This document shows positions 36,801 to 46,692 of a stretch of DNA of 64,000 bases, piece after piece. This DNA comes from Ditylenchus dipsaci. Taxonomy: Eukaryota; Nematoda; Chromadorea; Rhabditida; Anguinidae. The position numbers and the translations under genes were made by a program. The notes under the pieces were generated by a model, which searched no databases, had not been told where the DNA came from, and worked only from the letters and a program-made list of their open reading frames with translations. Within the stretch, counting starts at the first letter, position 1. Each line of letters opens with the position of its first letter. The stretch covers positions 62,001-126,000 of the forward strand of contig SADC01000084.1 of NCBI GenBank assembly GCA_004194705.1. The letters are read 5' to 3'.

Positions 36801-39800
36801 GCTCTGGTTGAAGACCTCTTATTTGATGTCCAGATGGTTTAAACCAGTGTTTGGAAAATAGTATACGACAATCACAACATTTCACTTTAATTTCTAACCT
36901 GAACACTTTAACTTTTTCCAAACATTAGTTCTAACTCGAATCACAGAGAAACCAAGTCAAGGCTTTTTACCAAGGCTTTTAGATTCTTAAGTCATCTGCG
37001 AGAACAGTAGTTTAATTAAGCTAAAATTAGGATTAGATATTGATAAAAACGAGTACTGTTTAACTAATGTTGACTATATTTCTATGTTTCTCTAATTTTC
37101 CGAAAATTTCTTATTTTTCGGGGAAATTTCTCGGACAATTTCCCAGTTTCTAATTTACCGGGAAATTCCACAACTCTAATTTAAACAACCAAAGGTTAAA
37201 TCCGAGTAACGCCATTTTTTTCAGAAAGTGCTAAAAAGTGCCTTCCCAATTATTTTTGTTGCTTCTTCACGTTTAAAGTAGCTAAATGCCATTAGGACGA
37301 ACGACACCCAACTCGCGCCCGTACTGACTCGCGCCCCCAACTCGCGCCGGTCCCAACTCGCGCCCTTCCCCCCCCCAACTCGCGCCGGTCCAAATGAGAT
37401 GGCCTGATATAACTTCGCTTTTTCTGTTGATGTTGGATCCACCACCATATTGCTGCTTGCTCCATCAGACTTTCTAAAAACTAACTTACGTCAAAAAACA
37501 CAGTCAGAATGTGCAGCAAACAACCAAAAACTTTGAAAAACTGCACCTTTACTCCATGTTTCGAAGGACCTGTTTCGCGAAACATGTTTCGCGAAACTCG
37601 GCGAAACATGAAAATGTTTCGCGAAACAGCTATTTTTTGTTTCGCAAAACATGTTTCGGGGGGTTGTTTCGCGAAACATTTTCATGTTTCGCGAAACAGG
37701 GCATGTTTCGGGTAAGTATGACTGAGCCTTAAAGTAAAATATCACTTTTATAAAACATGATTGTTGACGTGAATCTTCGTAGTGCTTCCAGAGCTAAACT
37801 TACGGTATAGGAAGCTATATAATGCACCTGCCCTGTTATGATCTGCGTAACGAACCGTGATTCTGTAGTGAGGGTCCCGGGCAAGGTGCACTAAAGAGCA
37901 TCGACTGTATTATATTGCCATAGAAATAAAATGAATTTTATTGCAACCAAACACGCAAAACAAAACCGACAATTTAAAATCAAACAAATCAGGTGAGACG
38001 TTCATTAAGAATTCAACGGCATTTCTTTCCTCTTTTTCAGTGCTATACACATCCTGTCTGGCATCATCTTGGTTCTCTTGATCTTCATTGCCAATTGGAT
38101 CATCATTGTAGCCCATCTTATACCCAATACTCCTTAATGAATTCTAAAAAGTAGCGTAAAATTCAGAAAAACGCAATGAAAAAACCTTTTGACTCTGATG
38201 CAAACTTATTTAAAAGCTTTTTCTCCGTCCTGACAATAGCTGAAGCCACATTTTCGTTTGTCTCGCTGGCCAGCTCTGCCTGCATGCTTCGTCTTACACC
38301 CAATCCTTCAACCTGAACCGTTTAGACTGAACCATATAGAAAAAGTCATAATGTTCTTGAAATCTCAAGGAAAAATGAAGTCTAACTTGGCTTTTTTTCT
38401 TTGGCTGGCAGAATTGAACTGAACTTGGCTCTGAATCAATCCACGAGCTTTCACTTGCGCTGGCTCTCATTATTGGCAGAAGGAATTGTCCACAAGGAAC
38501 TCGAGCTTTTTTCCATCGATCAAGAAGAGAGCGGCACCCGTTACAAGCATAGCGAGTCGTTCGCACACCAGACTTCAGAATTGACCATGTGTAGCACATT
38601 TCAGGATCCTCAGCACCAGTAACTGCTAGTTTTTTGCTGCCTATACGCTGCGAGTACGCAAAAGAAATTGCTGCCATCTAAAGTCTTGGTATTTTGGTGT
38701 TAAAACTAGGGTTGGACGGTTTCGGTTAATTTGGCCCTACCCGGTTTTCGGTTAACCGGGTTTTTCAAGTACCCGGTTTTCGGTTTCGGTTTCTTCCCCC
38801 TACCGGTTAACCGACCCGGTTTTTTCGGTTTCTCCTAATTTTTGCGTCAAACTATAGAATTAACTCAATTTTACACTTTATTGACATAACACAACAAGAG
38901 TAGTATACTTATTCAACATTTTCTAGATCCTGAATTTCCAATTCGTATTCCTGCAGTTCATCATCATCTGGAACGGTTGTTGGAGCCAGCTTTAACTTGT
39001 TCAGATTTGCCTTTATCAGTATAAGCATCTCCGCGGTAGTACCATGCATTGTAAAAGTCATCACTTCATAAATGTGTATTCAATATATATAGTTAACTAC
39101 CTATTTCTGAGTGTATTAGAGTAGAGAAGGCGGCAATAGAGAAGGTTCGCTCACTGCTGACCGACGTCGCTGGCACACACAAAAGAATTCTTGCACCTTT
39201 GGCGACAATGGAAAACGGGTTTTGTTCTTCTTCCACCAGCGAAAATATTCTCGCTGTACTCCGGCCGATTGCTATTGTGACGGTAGTGGCTGAGTTCAGC
39301 CTAAATTGAGAATGATAAAAATAAAGTAAAAAAGGTTATACCTTGATTGTCGCTTTTAGTTCACACTGAGTAGCGAGAACAGGTTTCCTGTTCCTTCGGG
39401 GTAACTTGAAAACAACAAGAAATTAAAAACCACTAACAAATTACTGCATTTCGAAACGCAAAACTGAAGTAGTTTCATTGCAAGATTTTTTTGAAATATT
39501 TGAAAACCATTCACAATAAAAGATTTTGATTCATTCGAGCGTCATTTTATCCAGTGCTTAAACCGGAAAAACCGGGTTTTGACGTACCCGGTTTTCGGTT
39601 AACCGGTATTTTTGGTACCCGGTTTTCGGTTTCGGTTAATTTGCCAAAAATCAAACCGGTTCGGTTAACCGACCGGGTCGGTTAACCGAACTTGTCCACC
39701 CTAGTTAAAACCCCCATAAAAAGCACAATTAAAAATAGTTGTGTTGGTTGCGAATCCACTTTAACTAAATATTTCGAGCTGCAATCTTAAAAAGCAATTA

Positions 39801-41339
39801 CAAGAGAATGTAAAAAATGAGGACTGAAAGTGGCGCGAGTTGGGTGGCGCGAGTTGGGACAGGCGCGAGTTGGGGGCGTGAGTTGGGACCGGCGCGAGTT
39901 GGGGGGCGCGAGTCAGTACGGGCGCGAGTTGGGTTTTACCATTAGTACAACATATTGTCTATTTTTGGCCAAGTGGCGATTGTGTATTTTAGCCGCGATT
40001 TTTCGTTGGTAGTTCCATGTGACGTCATTTCTCACGAATTTTTTAAACTAAAGTAGTCCAAAATTAGTGTTTTCCTGAAGTTTTGGAGCCTTGTGAAAAG
40101 TGCATTATAAATTTGTAATAAGTCTGTGAAGGACTTTTTACAAAGCTAAAAAGTAGAAAAACGAAAGGGTCATCTATCTCAATTAGAAATTGAGCTCTAT
40201 TAAAGGGAGGGTAAAAGCTGTTAAGGAGATAGTCTCGACATGAAAGGATTATCCCAATTTTTGTGTTTTTAAGTATGGTTTTAGAGCCATATTTTGTCGA
40301 AACTCAGTGTTGCGATGCCAAACAAACTTGTGTAGAATTGAAAGTTGCATTAGCATCATGAATATCAGAATTTCTAAATTCCTTCAAAAAATGCCATGAA
40401 AATCCAAATGCTGAAATCCAATGCCTTAAATTTCATAGACTGTAACCTTTCAGATGAGTTTTCACTTGCTCTCATTATATGCGGAATTTTCAACGAGAAT
40501 CTGTGAAAAAAGAGTTTTCGGCTAATTTTGAAAAGAGCCCTGTATGATTATCACTGAAAATTTTTCTCGAATGCTGTATTGATTTAAAAAGCATTTACAC
40601 AAAAAGGAAGAGCATTTGATCCTGCATCTAATGATGTTTTTAGAATAATGTTTTTAGATAAAAAGTGCGAAGAGATAATAATTTAAAAAACAGTGACACG
40701 CGCCTCTCATTTAAGATCTTCGAAAAGTTGGAATGAATTTCCGAAGATCTTCAATGTTGACTTTTGAAAACCCTTTTCACTCCCTCAAATTTTTTTCACA
40801 ATTTTTTTGCACTTATCTTATTCAGATTGAAAAACTGCACAAAACGCTACACTTGGCACACTCGACCCGGTGATTGTTAAAACAAATTAAAAATAAATTT
40901 TAGTTCTAGACAGAGACTGTAAAGATACCGTATTTTCTCTATCAACGCACCCGGGTTCATTATTTTTCAACCATTCAAAAATGTTGAAATTGTAAATCAA
41001 AAATGGCCCTAACTCTGAAATCCAAGTCAAAAAATTGAGAGGGTTCATTATTAGAGATGGGTTTCTTAATAGAGAAAATACGGTAAGTCCAAACTGTGAT
41101 TTTGAAGTGCTAAATACCAAACCTCGAACCAGAGCATATAGGTACAGCAGGGGCGCACACTGGTGTAGCTGGTGGACAACATGCTTAAGTAAATCATATA
41201 AGAAAATTTAAAATTAGAAGCTGAGCATACCTGCCCCACTACCTCCTCCTCCAATACATGCTTGCACAATACTTGCATAGTTAATACAAACCACAATAAA
41301 ATTTAGAATAATATTTGAGCATTTAAACCTGCGTTCCAT
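27814..41339 (-). CDS. ground-like domain secreted protein (nematode)
   Basis: Nine exons on the minus strand: 41231-41339 (ATG; signal peptide ending near NYASIVQA, then [10 protein letters not shown]), 41123-41183 ([11 protein letters not shown]), 36267-36646 ([27 protein letters not shown], nine Ser in a row, PPPPP runs), 31766-31840, 29538-29816 (Pro/Ala/Glu-rich), 29396-29490 (GLNCDD, LKSIVEK), 29264-29348 ([17 protein letters not shown]), 27905-27961 ([19 protein letters not shown]) and 27814-27856 ([14 protein letters not shown]). The protein is about 394 residues. The last exons fit the ground-like domain (conserved Cys, FGGRFN, EFAYV), found in secreted hedgehog-related-type nematode proteins of cuticle and epithelia. 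Donors GTTTGG (exon 2) and GTGTGG (exon 5) are weak, and one base is missing near 29422. The family call is strong; N-terminal exon joins are inferred from phase. Confidence 0.8.
28196..28449. mobile_element. TACCGTATT-ended MITE
   Basis: Ends TACCGTATTCTCTCTAATAG and its complement. Interior blocks GGCCGACATGTCGG and GGGTGTCGG. It abuts the palindrome that follows and lies in the ground-like gene intron 27962-29263. Confidence 0.7.
28449..29036. repeat. 588-bp palindrome with CGACGACAACG centre
   Basis: ATATGCCAGCTCAAAAATTT at the left and AAATTTTTGAGCTGGCGTAT at the right. Arms continue through CTCTGGTTC and its complement to TGGCTCAGTTATAAACG, the same inner end as at 24003-24392. Probably one palindrome inserted in another. 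Confidence 0.7.
30921..31201. mobile_element. hAT MITE with GGTTAACCG clusters, 8-bp duplication
   Basis: Ends TAGAGTAGTTCACGGTCGG and its complement, flanked by the exact 8-bp repeat GTTTCGAA (30913-30920, 31202-31209). The body is repeated CCGGTTAACCGACC- and AAAACCGGGT-type units. It is related in unit and ends to the hAT element at 38707-39703. It lies in an intron of the ground-like gene. Confidence 0.85.
32156..33105. mobile_element. MULE element with repeated-unit ends
   Basis: The ends are repeats of GACAATTGACCGCC / GACAATTGACGGAC (three on the left at 32164-32212, two inverted on the right at 33067-33100). It is flanked by 9-bp repeats GTTATTTAT (32147-32155) and GCTATTTAT (33106-33114), one mismatch. 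The right outer end, read inward, is GGTCCGCGACAATTG, close to that of element D. It carries MULE transposase remains on the plus strand, so it links the short-unit inverted ends to MULE. Confidence 0.85.
32221..32875 (+). pseudogene. MULE transposase, C-terminal half (degraded)
   Basis: Plus-strand frames in order: [13 protein letters not shown], a short intron ending TTTATTCCAG at 32338, [94 protein letters not shown] and VVEYLGAL. This is the usual order of the end of animal MULE transposases (WNVH, TNN.E, IW.F.D.LKK, RI..IV, EYL). In-frame stops and frame shifts separate the pieces, so it is not functional as assembled. Confidence 0.85.
33550..33775. repeat. TTTAA MITE (family 2)
   Basis: AAAGGGCATGCTCGTCGCCG at the left and CATCGGCGAGCATGCCCCTT at the right. 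The centre has a TTGCCGGATAATCGGCAAATA hairpin. Same ends as 19390-19720. Confidence 0.75.
33806..34050. repeat. two tRNA-like SINE heads in inverted orientation
   Basis: Plus strand 33806-33895: A box TGGCGCAGTGCGTAAGC and B-box-like GGTTTAATCCC. After a hairpin of CCAGTTTTAGAGGTAATT and its complement, 33995-34045 reads on the minus strand with AAGTTCGATTCTGCATGCG. A fold-back pair of one SINE type; not a tRNA gene. Confidence 0.5.
34160..35530. repeat. 1.4-kb inverted repeat (Merlin-type end family)
   Basis: 34250-34440 (TCAGAATTTCATGCTGAATA, GGGTAGCTGCCCTAAGAA) pairs with 35330-35500 on the other strand. Inner arms 34590-34990 and 34900-35165 pair over TATACCATTCGACAGA. The motif ACCATCGT...GAAATT(C/T)TGCA is shared with 33296-33545, 36030-36180 and the ends of the element at 44205-47908, so these are probably non-autonomous relatives of it. 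Confidence 0.6.
35600..36010. repeat. palindrome, TACGGCTACTTTTTGACATC family
   Basis: CTTCTACGGCTACTTTTTGA at the left and TCAAAAGGTAGCCGTAGAAG at the right. The centre has AATCACACCAAATATAAGG and a worn complement. Shares modules with 24690-25735. Confidence 0.7.
37563..37705. repeat. GTTTCGCGAAACA self-complementary cluster
   Basis: About eight copies of the self-complementary word TGTTTCGCGAAACA with TTTTCATG spacers. Apparent reading frames on both strands are translations of this repeat. Confidence 0.75.
37910..38690 (-). pseudogene. possible N-terminal part of a MULE-type gene
   Basis: Minus-strand open pieces: 38677 down to about 38400 ([47 protein letters not shown]), about 38290-38170 ([20 protein letters not shown]) and 38116-37998 ([31 protein letters not shown], stop). 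The Cys-x2-Cys pair with a later FCQP resembles the zinc-binding N-terminus that precedes MULE transposases in nematodes, but I cannot confirm it. Its position between the ends of element F supports a transposon origin. Confidence 0.35.
38707..39703. mobile_element. hAT element with GGTTAACCG clusters, 8-bp duplication
   Basis: Ends TAGGGTTGGACGG and the complement of TAGGGTGGACAAG, flanked by the exact 8-bp repeat GTTAAAAC (38699-38706 and 39704-39711). Inverted clusters of CCGGTTTTCGGTTAACC lie at both ends. It contains the C-terminal part of a hAT transposase on the minus strand and is nested in element F. Confidence 0.9.
38925..39330 (-). pseudogene. hAT transposase, C-terminal fragment
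   Basis: Minus-strand exon about 39115-39310 reads [20 protein letters not shown] and [14 protein letters not shown], the hAT dimerisation motif. The next exon (about 38928-39065) reads [18 protein letters not shown] and ends [11 protein letters not shown] with a stop. Only the last part of the protein is present. Confidence 0.8.
40925..41095. mobile_element. TACCGTATTTTCTCTA-ended MITE next to exon 2 of the ground-like gene
   Basis: Ends TACCGTATTTTCTCTATCAA and its complement. The right end lies only 28 bases from the inferred donor of ground-like exon 2 (41123). No coding content. Confidence 0.7.
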
Positions 41340-42364
41340 TGTAATCCAAAGTAGTCAATATAGTTTAAATCAAATATATAGATAACAACTCTGCGAGAAA
41401 ATGTCCAAAAATCACTTGCACGCAAAGTATGTTAAAAATTGTTGCATGTGGAGCATCCTATCATTCCCTGGAGGCATATTGCAAACCTAGAGCAACAATA
41501 ACGTAAAGCTAGAAAAAGAAACAATAATTTTGTAATCTAAGCTGCCAATTACACCAGCCGCTAATAGCCGCTGGCTGTTTTCACGAGACAGGGAAAAGAT
41601 GTGAAAGCAAGTTACAAAGTCAAAAGGGGGAGCTAAGTCCAGAGCCTATCTTCAAAAAAGGAAACTTTCTCCTCCTTCTCACCTTTTTGGAGGTGGAGCT
41701 GAGAAGAAAGAAGAGGAAAATTAAACGAGCGATTAAGTTGCAAGCACAGCAGAGCGTTCCGGATCGGGAGGATCTTCAGAGTGGTCAAATAATTTTTTCA
41801 GGTGTTATTAGGCAACCAATTTCTCCTTTATGACTTTTAGCTAGTTTTTAGAAATGAAAAATGTATTTTTCAGGAATAACGAAAAGAAAGGAAAAGAAAT
41901 TTTGCTACAGAAAGAGTTAATTGAGGAATAAAGCACGTAATTAACGACTATTTGGCGCTTAGCCGACAAGGAAAAAAAATTAAATTTATGGTGCATTTTT
42001 TCACAGACATGGTCGAAAAGTATTTTCGTGGACAGCCTGACCTGCAATAGATGAAACTGGACGCTACTCAGTTATACCCCCTTCCTCTCCCAAATAGCTT
42101 CTCTAGAATCACGATTTTCAGTTGTTTTGCCCTCAGTAAATTGTAAATTGTAAATTTTGAGCTAGCTGAAGTAGGAGGGGTTGGTTAGGATCTATATTGT
42201 TACATTTTTTTAATTTCACTTTACTTCTAGGTAACCTCTATAAAGACTAAGTCATTGTACTGCTCTTTTGGCCTTAAACAAATTAAAGAAGTGTGGCATG
42301 TTTTAATTTAAGAACTTTTTTTATTTTACAAAAAAATAGATTCTTATTATGTTTTTATAATTGC
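41340..42364. other. region upstream of the ground-like gene
   Basis: About 1 kb before the ground-like ATG. The 5' UTR and promoter must lie in or near it, but no clear TATA or known site was seen. A purine-rich patch at 41690-41730 and CTCCTCCTTCTC at 41668 are the only compositional oddities. Confidence 0.35.
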
Positions 42365-42368
42365 TTAA

Positions 42369-44181
42369 CACTTAATGGCCGGTTTGTGCTGATGGGAGCG
42401 TTTTGTTCAGAATTTGGTGCTGAACAAGATAAACGTAAGAAGTTTAAATTTTTTTTGTCACTTTTTTAGAAATTTATTGATAGTCACTCTCAGTTTTGGG
42501 TACTTTAGTTATCTCAGTGTAATCTATTATCTGAAAACAACTTTGTGTAGCTAAAGTGCTTACCTGGTGCAGAATTCGACAGGATTTCAAATAAATACAA
42601 ACTTAGTGGGGTGAATTGCGTATTACATGCAAAATATTAGCATTTTTCAAAAATCCCATGAAAAATACAGAATTTAGTTCCTTCCTATAAACACTAAAAA
42701 AGCATTGGTATAACCGTTTATATTTCAGTAGTTTTGATGTAGAGGAAAGCGCAGATTTCGCGCATCATTTTGATACCAAAGAAAACAGCAAATCATAGTA
42801 CAAAGCAGTATCAGGGTCAACAAATTGGTTGGTGACCAGCCTTTTTTGGGTTAATTCAAATTCGCGCCTTTCTTGGCGTTCTGTATTTTTACGTTTTCTC
42901 GGGCAGCGAACGATTGCGCAATTTCAAACTGCGCAAATTTAAATTGCGCAAAGTTCAAATTGCGCAAATGCAGATTGCGTAAATGCGAATTGCGCCAAAG
43001 TCAAAGTGCGCAATTGCAGATGCAAATGCAAATTGCAAAAAATCCTGATAAGGCTAAAGATTGCTGGGACTAATGTTGGCCATACGTTTTCCATCAAAAC
43101 CGTGGTTATATTTTTTTCGCACTGTGTTGTCATCTCTAACAGTCCGACATGCCAGTTTTTAAGACGAAATCCGGTGAATTGATTTTAGCGCAATTAAAAT
43201 CTGCGCGATTTGATTTTGGCGCAATTGGCATTCGCGCAATTTGCATTTGCGCAATCTGCATTTGCGCAATTTGAATTTGCGCAATTTGAATTTGCACAAT
43301 TGCTCGCGGACCGTTTTCTCGAGAAAATTTTTATTTCTTTGAAATTTGCGGCAGTTAATGTTGAGAAGAGCTCAAACATGTGTCTCCAGCTGTAAAAAAC
43401 ATAAAAATATAGAACGCCAAGAAAGGCGCGAATTTGAATTAACCCAAAAAAAGCCTGGTCACCAACCAATACGATTTGCTTTCTGACATCAGCTCCGACT
43501 TTTTTGCAGCTCTGAAACTTATTTCAGTTTTTATCTACTTTGCTCAAAAAAGAAAATAGCTTGAATATGCTTGATCATTCTTTCTGGAAACGCTTGATAT
43601 CTCTCATCGAAAAATTTGCAGTAGCCAGCGAAGACATTCTTCTCCCTGACAAAGAAAACCCATACTAAGAAATACTAAATGCGAGACAAGTGAGAAATTT
43701 TATCTTGCAACGAAAATATCTTAACTTAAAACAAAAATTTCTGATTTTAACTCATCGGAGGTTTTATCTGGAGATATCTCCAAAAATCTCCGGAAAATCT
43801 CCGGTGATATCTCCGGAGATATCTTCATCACCCAACCCTAGTTTATAGGAAGGAACTTAATTCTGTATTTTATAGGATTTTTGAAAAACGCTAATATTTT
43901 GCATGTAATACGGCAACTTACCCCACTAAGTTTGTATTTATTTGAAAGCCTGTCGAATTCTGCACCAGGTAAGCACTTTAGCTACACAAAGTTGTTTTCA
44001 GATAATAGATTACACTCAGATAACTAAAGTAACTAAGACAAAACCAAAACTAAGAGTGTCCATCAATAAATTTCTAAAAAAGTGAAAATAATTTTTTTTT
44101 TCGAAAACTTCTTACGCCTATCTTGTTCAGCACCAAATTCTGAACAAAACGCTCCCATTAGCACAAACCGGCCATTAAGTG
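42369..44181. mobile_element. 1.8-kb palindrome flanked by TTAA
   Basis: Ends CACTTAATGGCCGGTTTGTG and its complement, with TTAA on both outer sides (42365-42368, 44182-44185). Arms of about 450 bp pair through GCACCAAATTCTGAACAAAA. The TTAA flank is what piggyBac-type insertions leave, but no transposase is present. Element D is inserted in it. Confidence 0.65.
42902..43312. mobile_element. foldback-like element D, exact 9-bp duplication
   Basis: Clusters of TTGCGCAAA-type units (42912-43035) and inverted TTTGCGCAAT units (43188-43302). Flanked by the exact 9-bp repeat GTTTTCTCG (42893-42901, 43313-43321). Outer ends GGCAGCGAACGATTG on the left and GGTCCGCGAGCAATTG on the complement of the right. 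The latter nearly matches the right end of the MULE element at 32156-33105. Confidence 0.85.
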
Positions 44182-44477
44182 TTAAACAATTTTAGGACAC
44201 TCAACTTGTAGATTAAGCAAAAATAACCTTTAACACGAGAAAGATCGTGCGTCCTAAAGGTATTTTCTTGTGCAGAATTTTACACCAAACACGATAGTGA
44301 AAAAAATTGAAAAAAGTAACTCTATGGTGGTCAGCAGCCAATCTGAACCGACCAAATCACGATTTCTTGCCTGAGCAACTTCAAGGAGGTAGAACATGCC
44401 AATTTTCAACACAAGTTAATTTAATTTTATGTGTAAAAGAAAGAACAAATTTTAAGCTTTCGAGTGACTTAAAGGGG

Positions 44478-44742
44478 CTCTCTCCTGTTATATCCAAAAC
44501 TGTTACATCTAAAAATGGTTCTAGTTTTATCAGGTTCTCGCCAAAAGTTCCAGCAAGGTTTTAGTCTTTTAAGTTCAATTTATTTATGATACAATACTTC
44601 AGGCTTTCCTCTAATACTATATGGAAAATAACAAATTTAAAATGAAAAGCTAGAACCGTGCTAGAACTTTTGGCGAGAACCGGATAAACTAGAACCATTT
44701 TTAGATGTAACAGTTTTGATATAACAGGAGAGAGCCCTTAAA
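44478..44742. repeat. palindromic MITE in the left Merlin arm
   Basis: GCTCTCTCCTGTTATATCCA at the left and the complement near 44720-44741, with inner TAAAAATGGTTCTAG pairing. It splits the left arm of the surrounding transposon. Confidence 0.7.
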
Positions 44743-45309
44743 GGAGAGTGAAAGCTGTTAAGGAGATAGTCTCGACACGAAATGATTAAACCACGTTTTT
44801 CGTTTTTCAAATGTGGTTTTCAATCCATATTTTGTCGACAAATTGGTGTTGCAATGTCAGGCAAACTTGTGAAAATTAAAAGTTGAATGAGCATCATTTA
44901 TATCAGAATTTCGAGATTCCTACAAAAAATGCCCCAAAATCGAAATGTAATTAGGAACGAATCAGTTTCTTTTCAATGGATTCTTTTTTCATTTTACATT
45001 GCCGTTTGAAGGGCAATTTTTCATGAAATTCCGAAATTCTGATATTGATGATGCTAATCCAACTTTTGATTCCGCACAGGTTTGTCTGACATTGCAACAT
45101 CGAGTTGTCAACAAAATATGCGGTTCTTTCCCGTTATCCCGACCACCCTTGATTTTGCATTTTTTGTGCTCAATACTTTTATTTCCCAACTTAATTTCAT
45201 TTATTAAGGCGATACACAAATGAAAAGTACACGACATTAACGAGCAATATGTAATGAAAGCTTTGGTGGATATAACACGGCGAAGTCTTTCATTAGCGCA
45301 TCGAACGGA

Positions 45310-46510
45310 TTCTTGCTATTGTTTCGATTCCTTCACCAGAATTCCTTAAGATAGGCAGTCAGATGGTGACGAGCAGTGCCGCTTTGCATCTTGTTTCTAT
45401 GCTTGGAAACTCTCCACATCCTTTCGAAGGTGCTAGTGTGTGCTCCAGTTTCCGGATCAACGGAATTCTTCTTGTGATTGACGGTGAGATGTGACAGAGT
45501 GAGCTCGTTGCGTACCAAACCGTTGTAACCATTCCACAGATCGAAAATGACGATCGACGCTTGATGAATACGGCGGCCAATAACTTCTTCCAACGTTGCT
45601 GCATCCCTGAAGAGTATATGTTGTAAGTCCGAGTAAAGTATGATAAATTACCTTTTTTCAACAACTTCCAAGAAACATCTCTCGTTTCACGGCAGATTCA
45701 ACCAAAGACCCAGGTAGTCGAGAAAAGGCGTCTTTTCTGATACTTGCGGTGCGTACATGCGCTTTCATCGACTTTGACAGTCATTTCCGGCCCACCTATA
45801 ATACACAGAAAATCATAAAACTAACTTTGCAGTCACAGACGACCAATAATTCCTGATGTTCGATGTAATACCTCGTGACAGATCTGGCGCATAAATGAAT
45901 TATAGTCCACAGCCGCATTTTTAGCAATGTTGAGTTCCCTTCCGCACCATTTGATGGAAGTCATATCTTAAGCCCAGCTAAAACAAATAGACAGATACAT
46001 AAATGAGAATCTAAGCAACTTCCACCTGTACATAAAGCAGATAATCTTTTCGAACGAAAGTCGTGTTTCTTCAAACCAGTTGTCCACCTCATGTTGATTT
46101 TTTGCATACATTTCTTAGAATTGCACATCCAAAAGATCTCTGCACCAAAGTATAGCTTCATCTGATGACCATTCCTGCAATGTCTGAAAGTTGGAAGCAA
46201 ACCACGGTCTTGTAGGAATCTCACACTTGCTTCTTCTCCTCTTGGCAAATCACGGAAATTAACTGAAACGTAAAATTAATGCTGTAGATCACATGAGAAT
46301 GAGGATTTAAGAAAAAAAAACCTGTTGCGCAGGCTTTGTAACAGCCACTCAAGTTTTTTTACAAAGGAATCCAACGACATTTGATGCATCACGCGCTTGG
46401 ACATAGCGGCACTTGAAACGGAAGGATCTAAGAACACAACATTAACTCGTTTAGAGCACGTACTATTTCGAAGTCGATCGTAGTAAGGCGAAAATTGCAA
46501 AATCAAGGGT
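45310..46510 (-). pseudogene. Merlin/ISXO2-like DDE transposase (degraded)
   Basis: Minus-strand pieces in order: MSLDSFVKKLEWLLQ (46390), LPRGEEASVRFLQDRGLLP and CRNGHQMKLYFGA (46248-46130), MRQICHEVLHR (45900), VGGPEMTVKVDESACTHRKY (45800, first Asp of the DDE core), TTWVFGGICRETRDV (45720), IVIFDLWNGYNGLV (45560) and VNHKKNSVDPETGAHTSTFE (45490) with MWRVSKHRNK. The GG..VEVDES, WVFGG and NPETGAHT..E..W motifs define ISXO2/IS1595-type transposases, the Merlin group in animals. Frames shift between pieces. Confidence 0.85.
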
Positions 46511-46692
46511 GGTCAGGATAATGGGAAGGGACCGTTAAAGAACCGTCTGAAACCCATTTGAAAAACGAAAAACGTGGTTTAATTCTTTCGTGTCGAGACT
46601 ATCTCCTAAACAGCTTTCAGCCTTCCTTTAAGTCATTCGAAAGCTTAGAATTTGTTCTTTGTTTTGCACATAAATTAGATTAATTTGTTTTA

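Larger units (their letters stand above)
37285..39940. mobile_element. foldback-like element F (ACTCGCGCC units)
   Basis: Left cluster CCCAACTCGCGCC-type repeats at 37305-37386; inverted GGCGCGAGTTGGG repeats at 39828-39935. The word CCATTAG lies just outside on both sides (37289-37295, 39939-39945), a possible worn target duplication. Inside are a minus-strand gene remnant (37910-38690), a GTTTCGCGAAACA repeat patch and a complete hAT insertion. The whole lies in the 4.5-kb intron between exons 2 and 3 of the ground-like gene. Confidence 0.7.
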
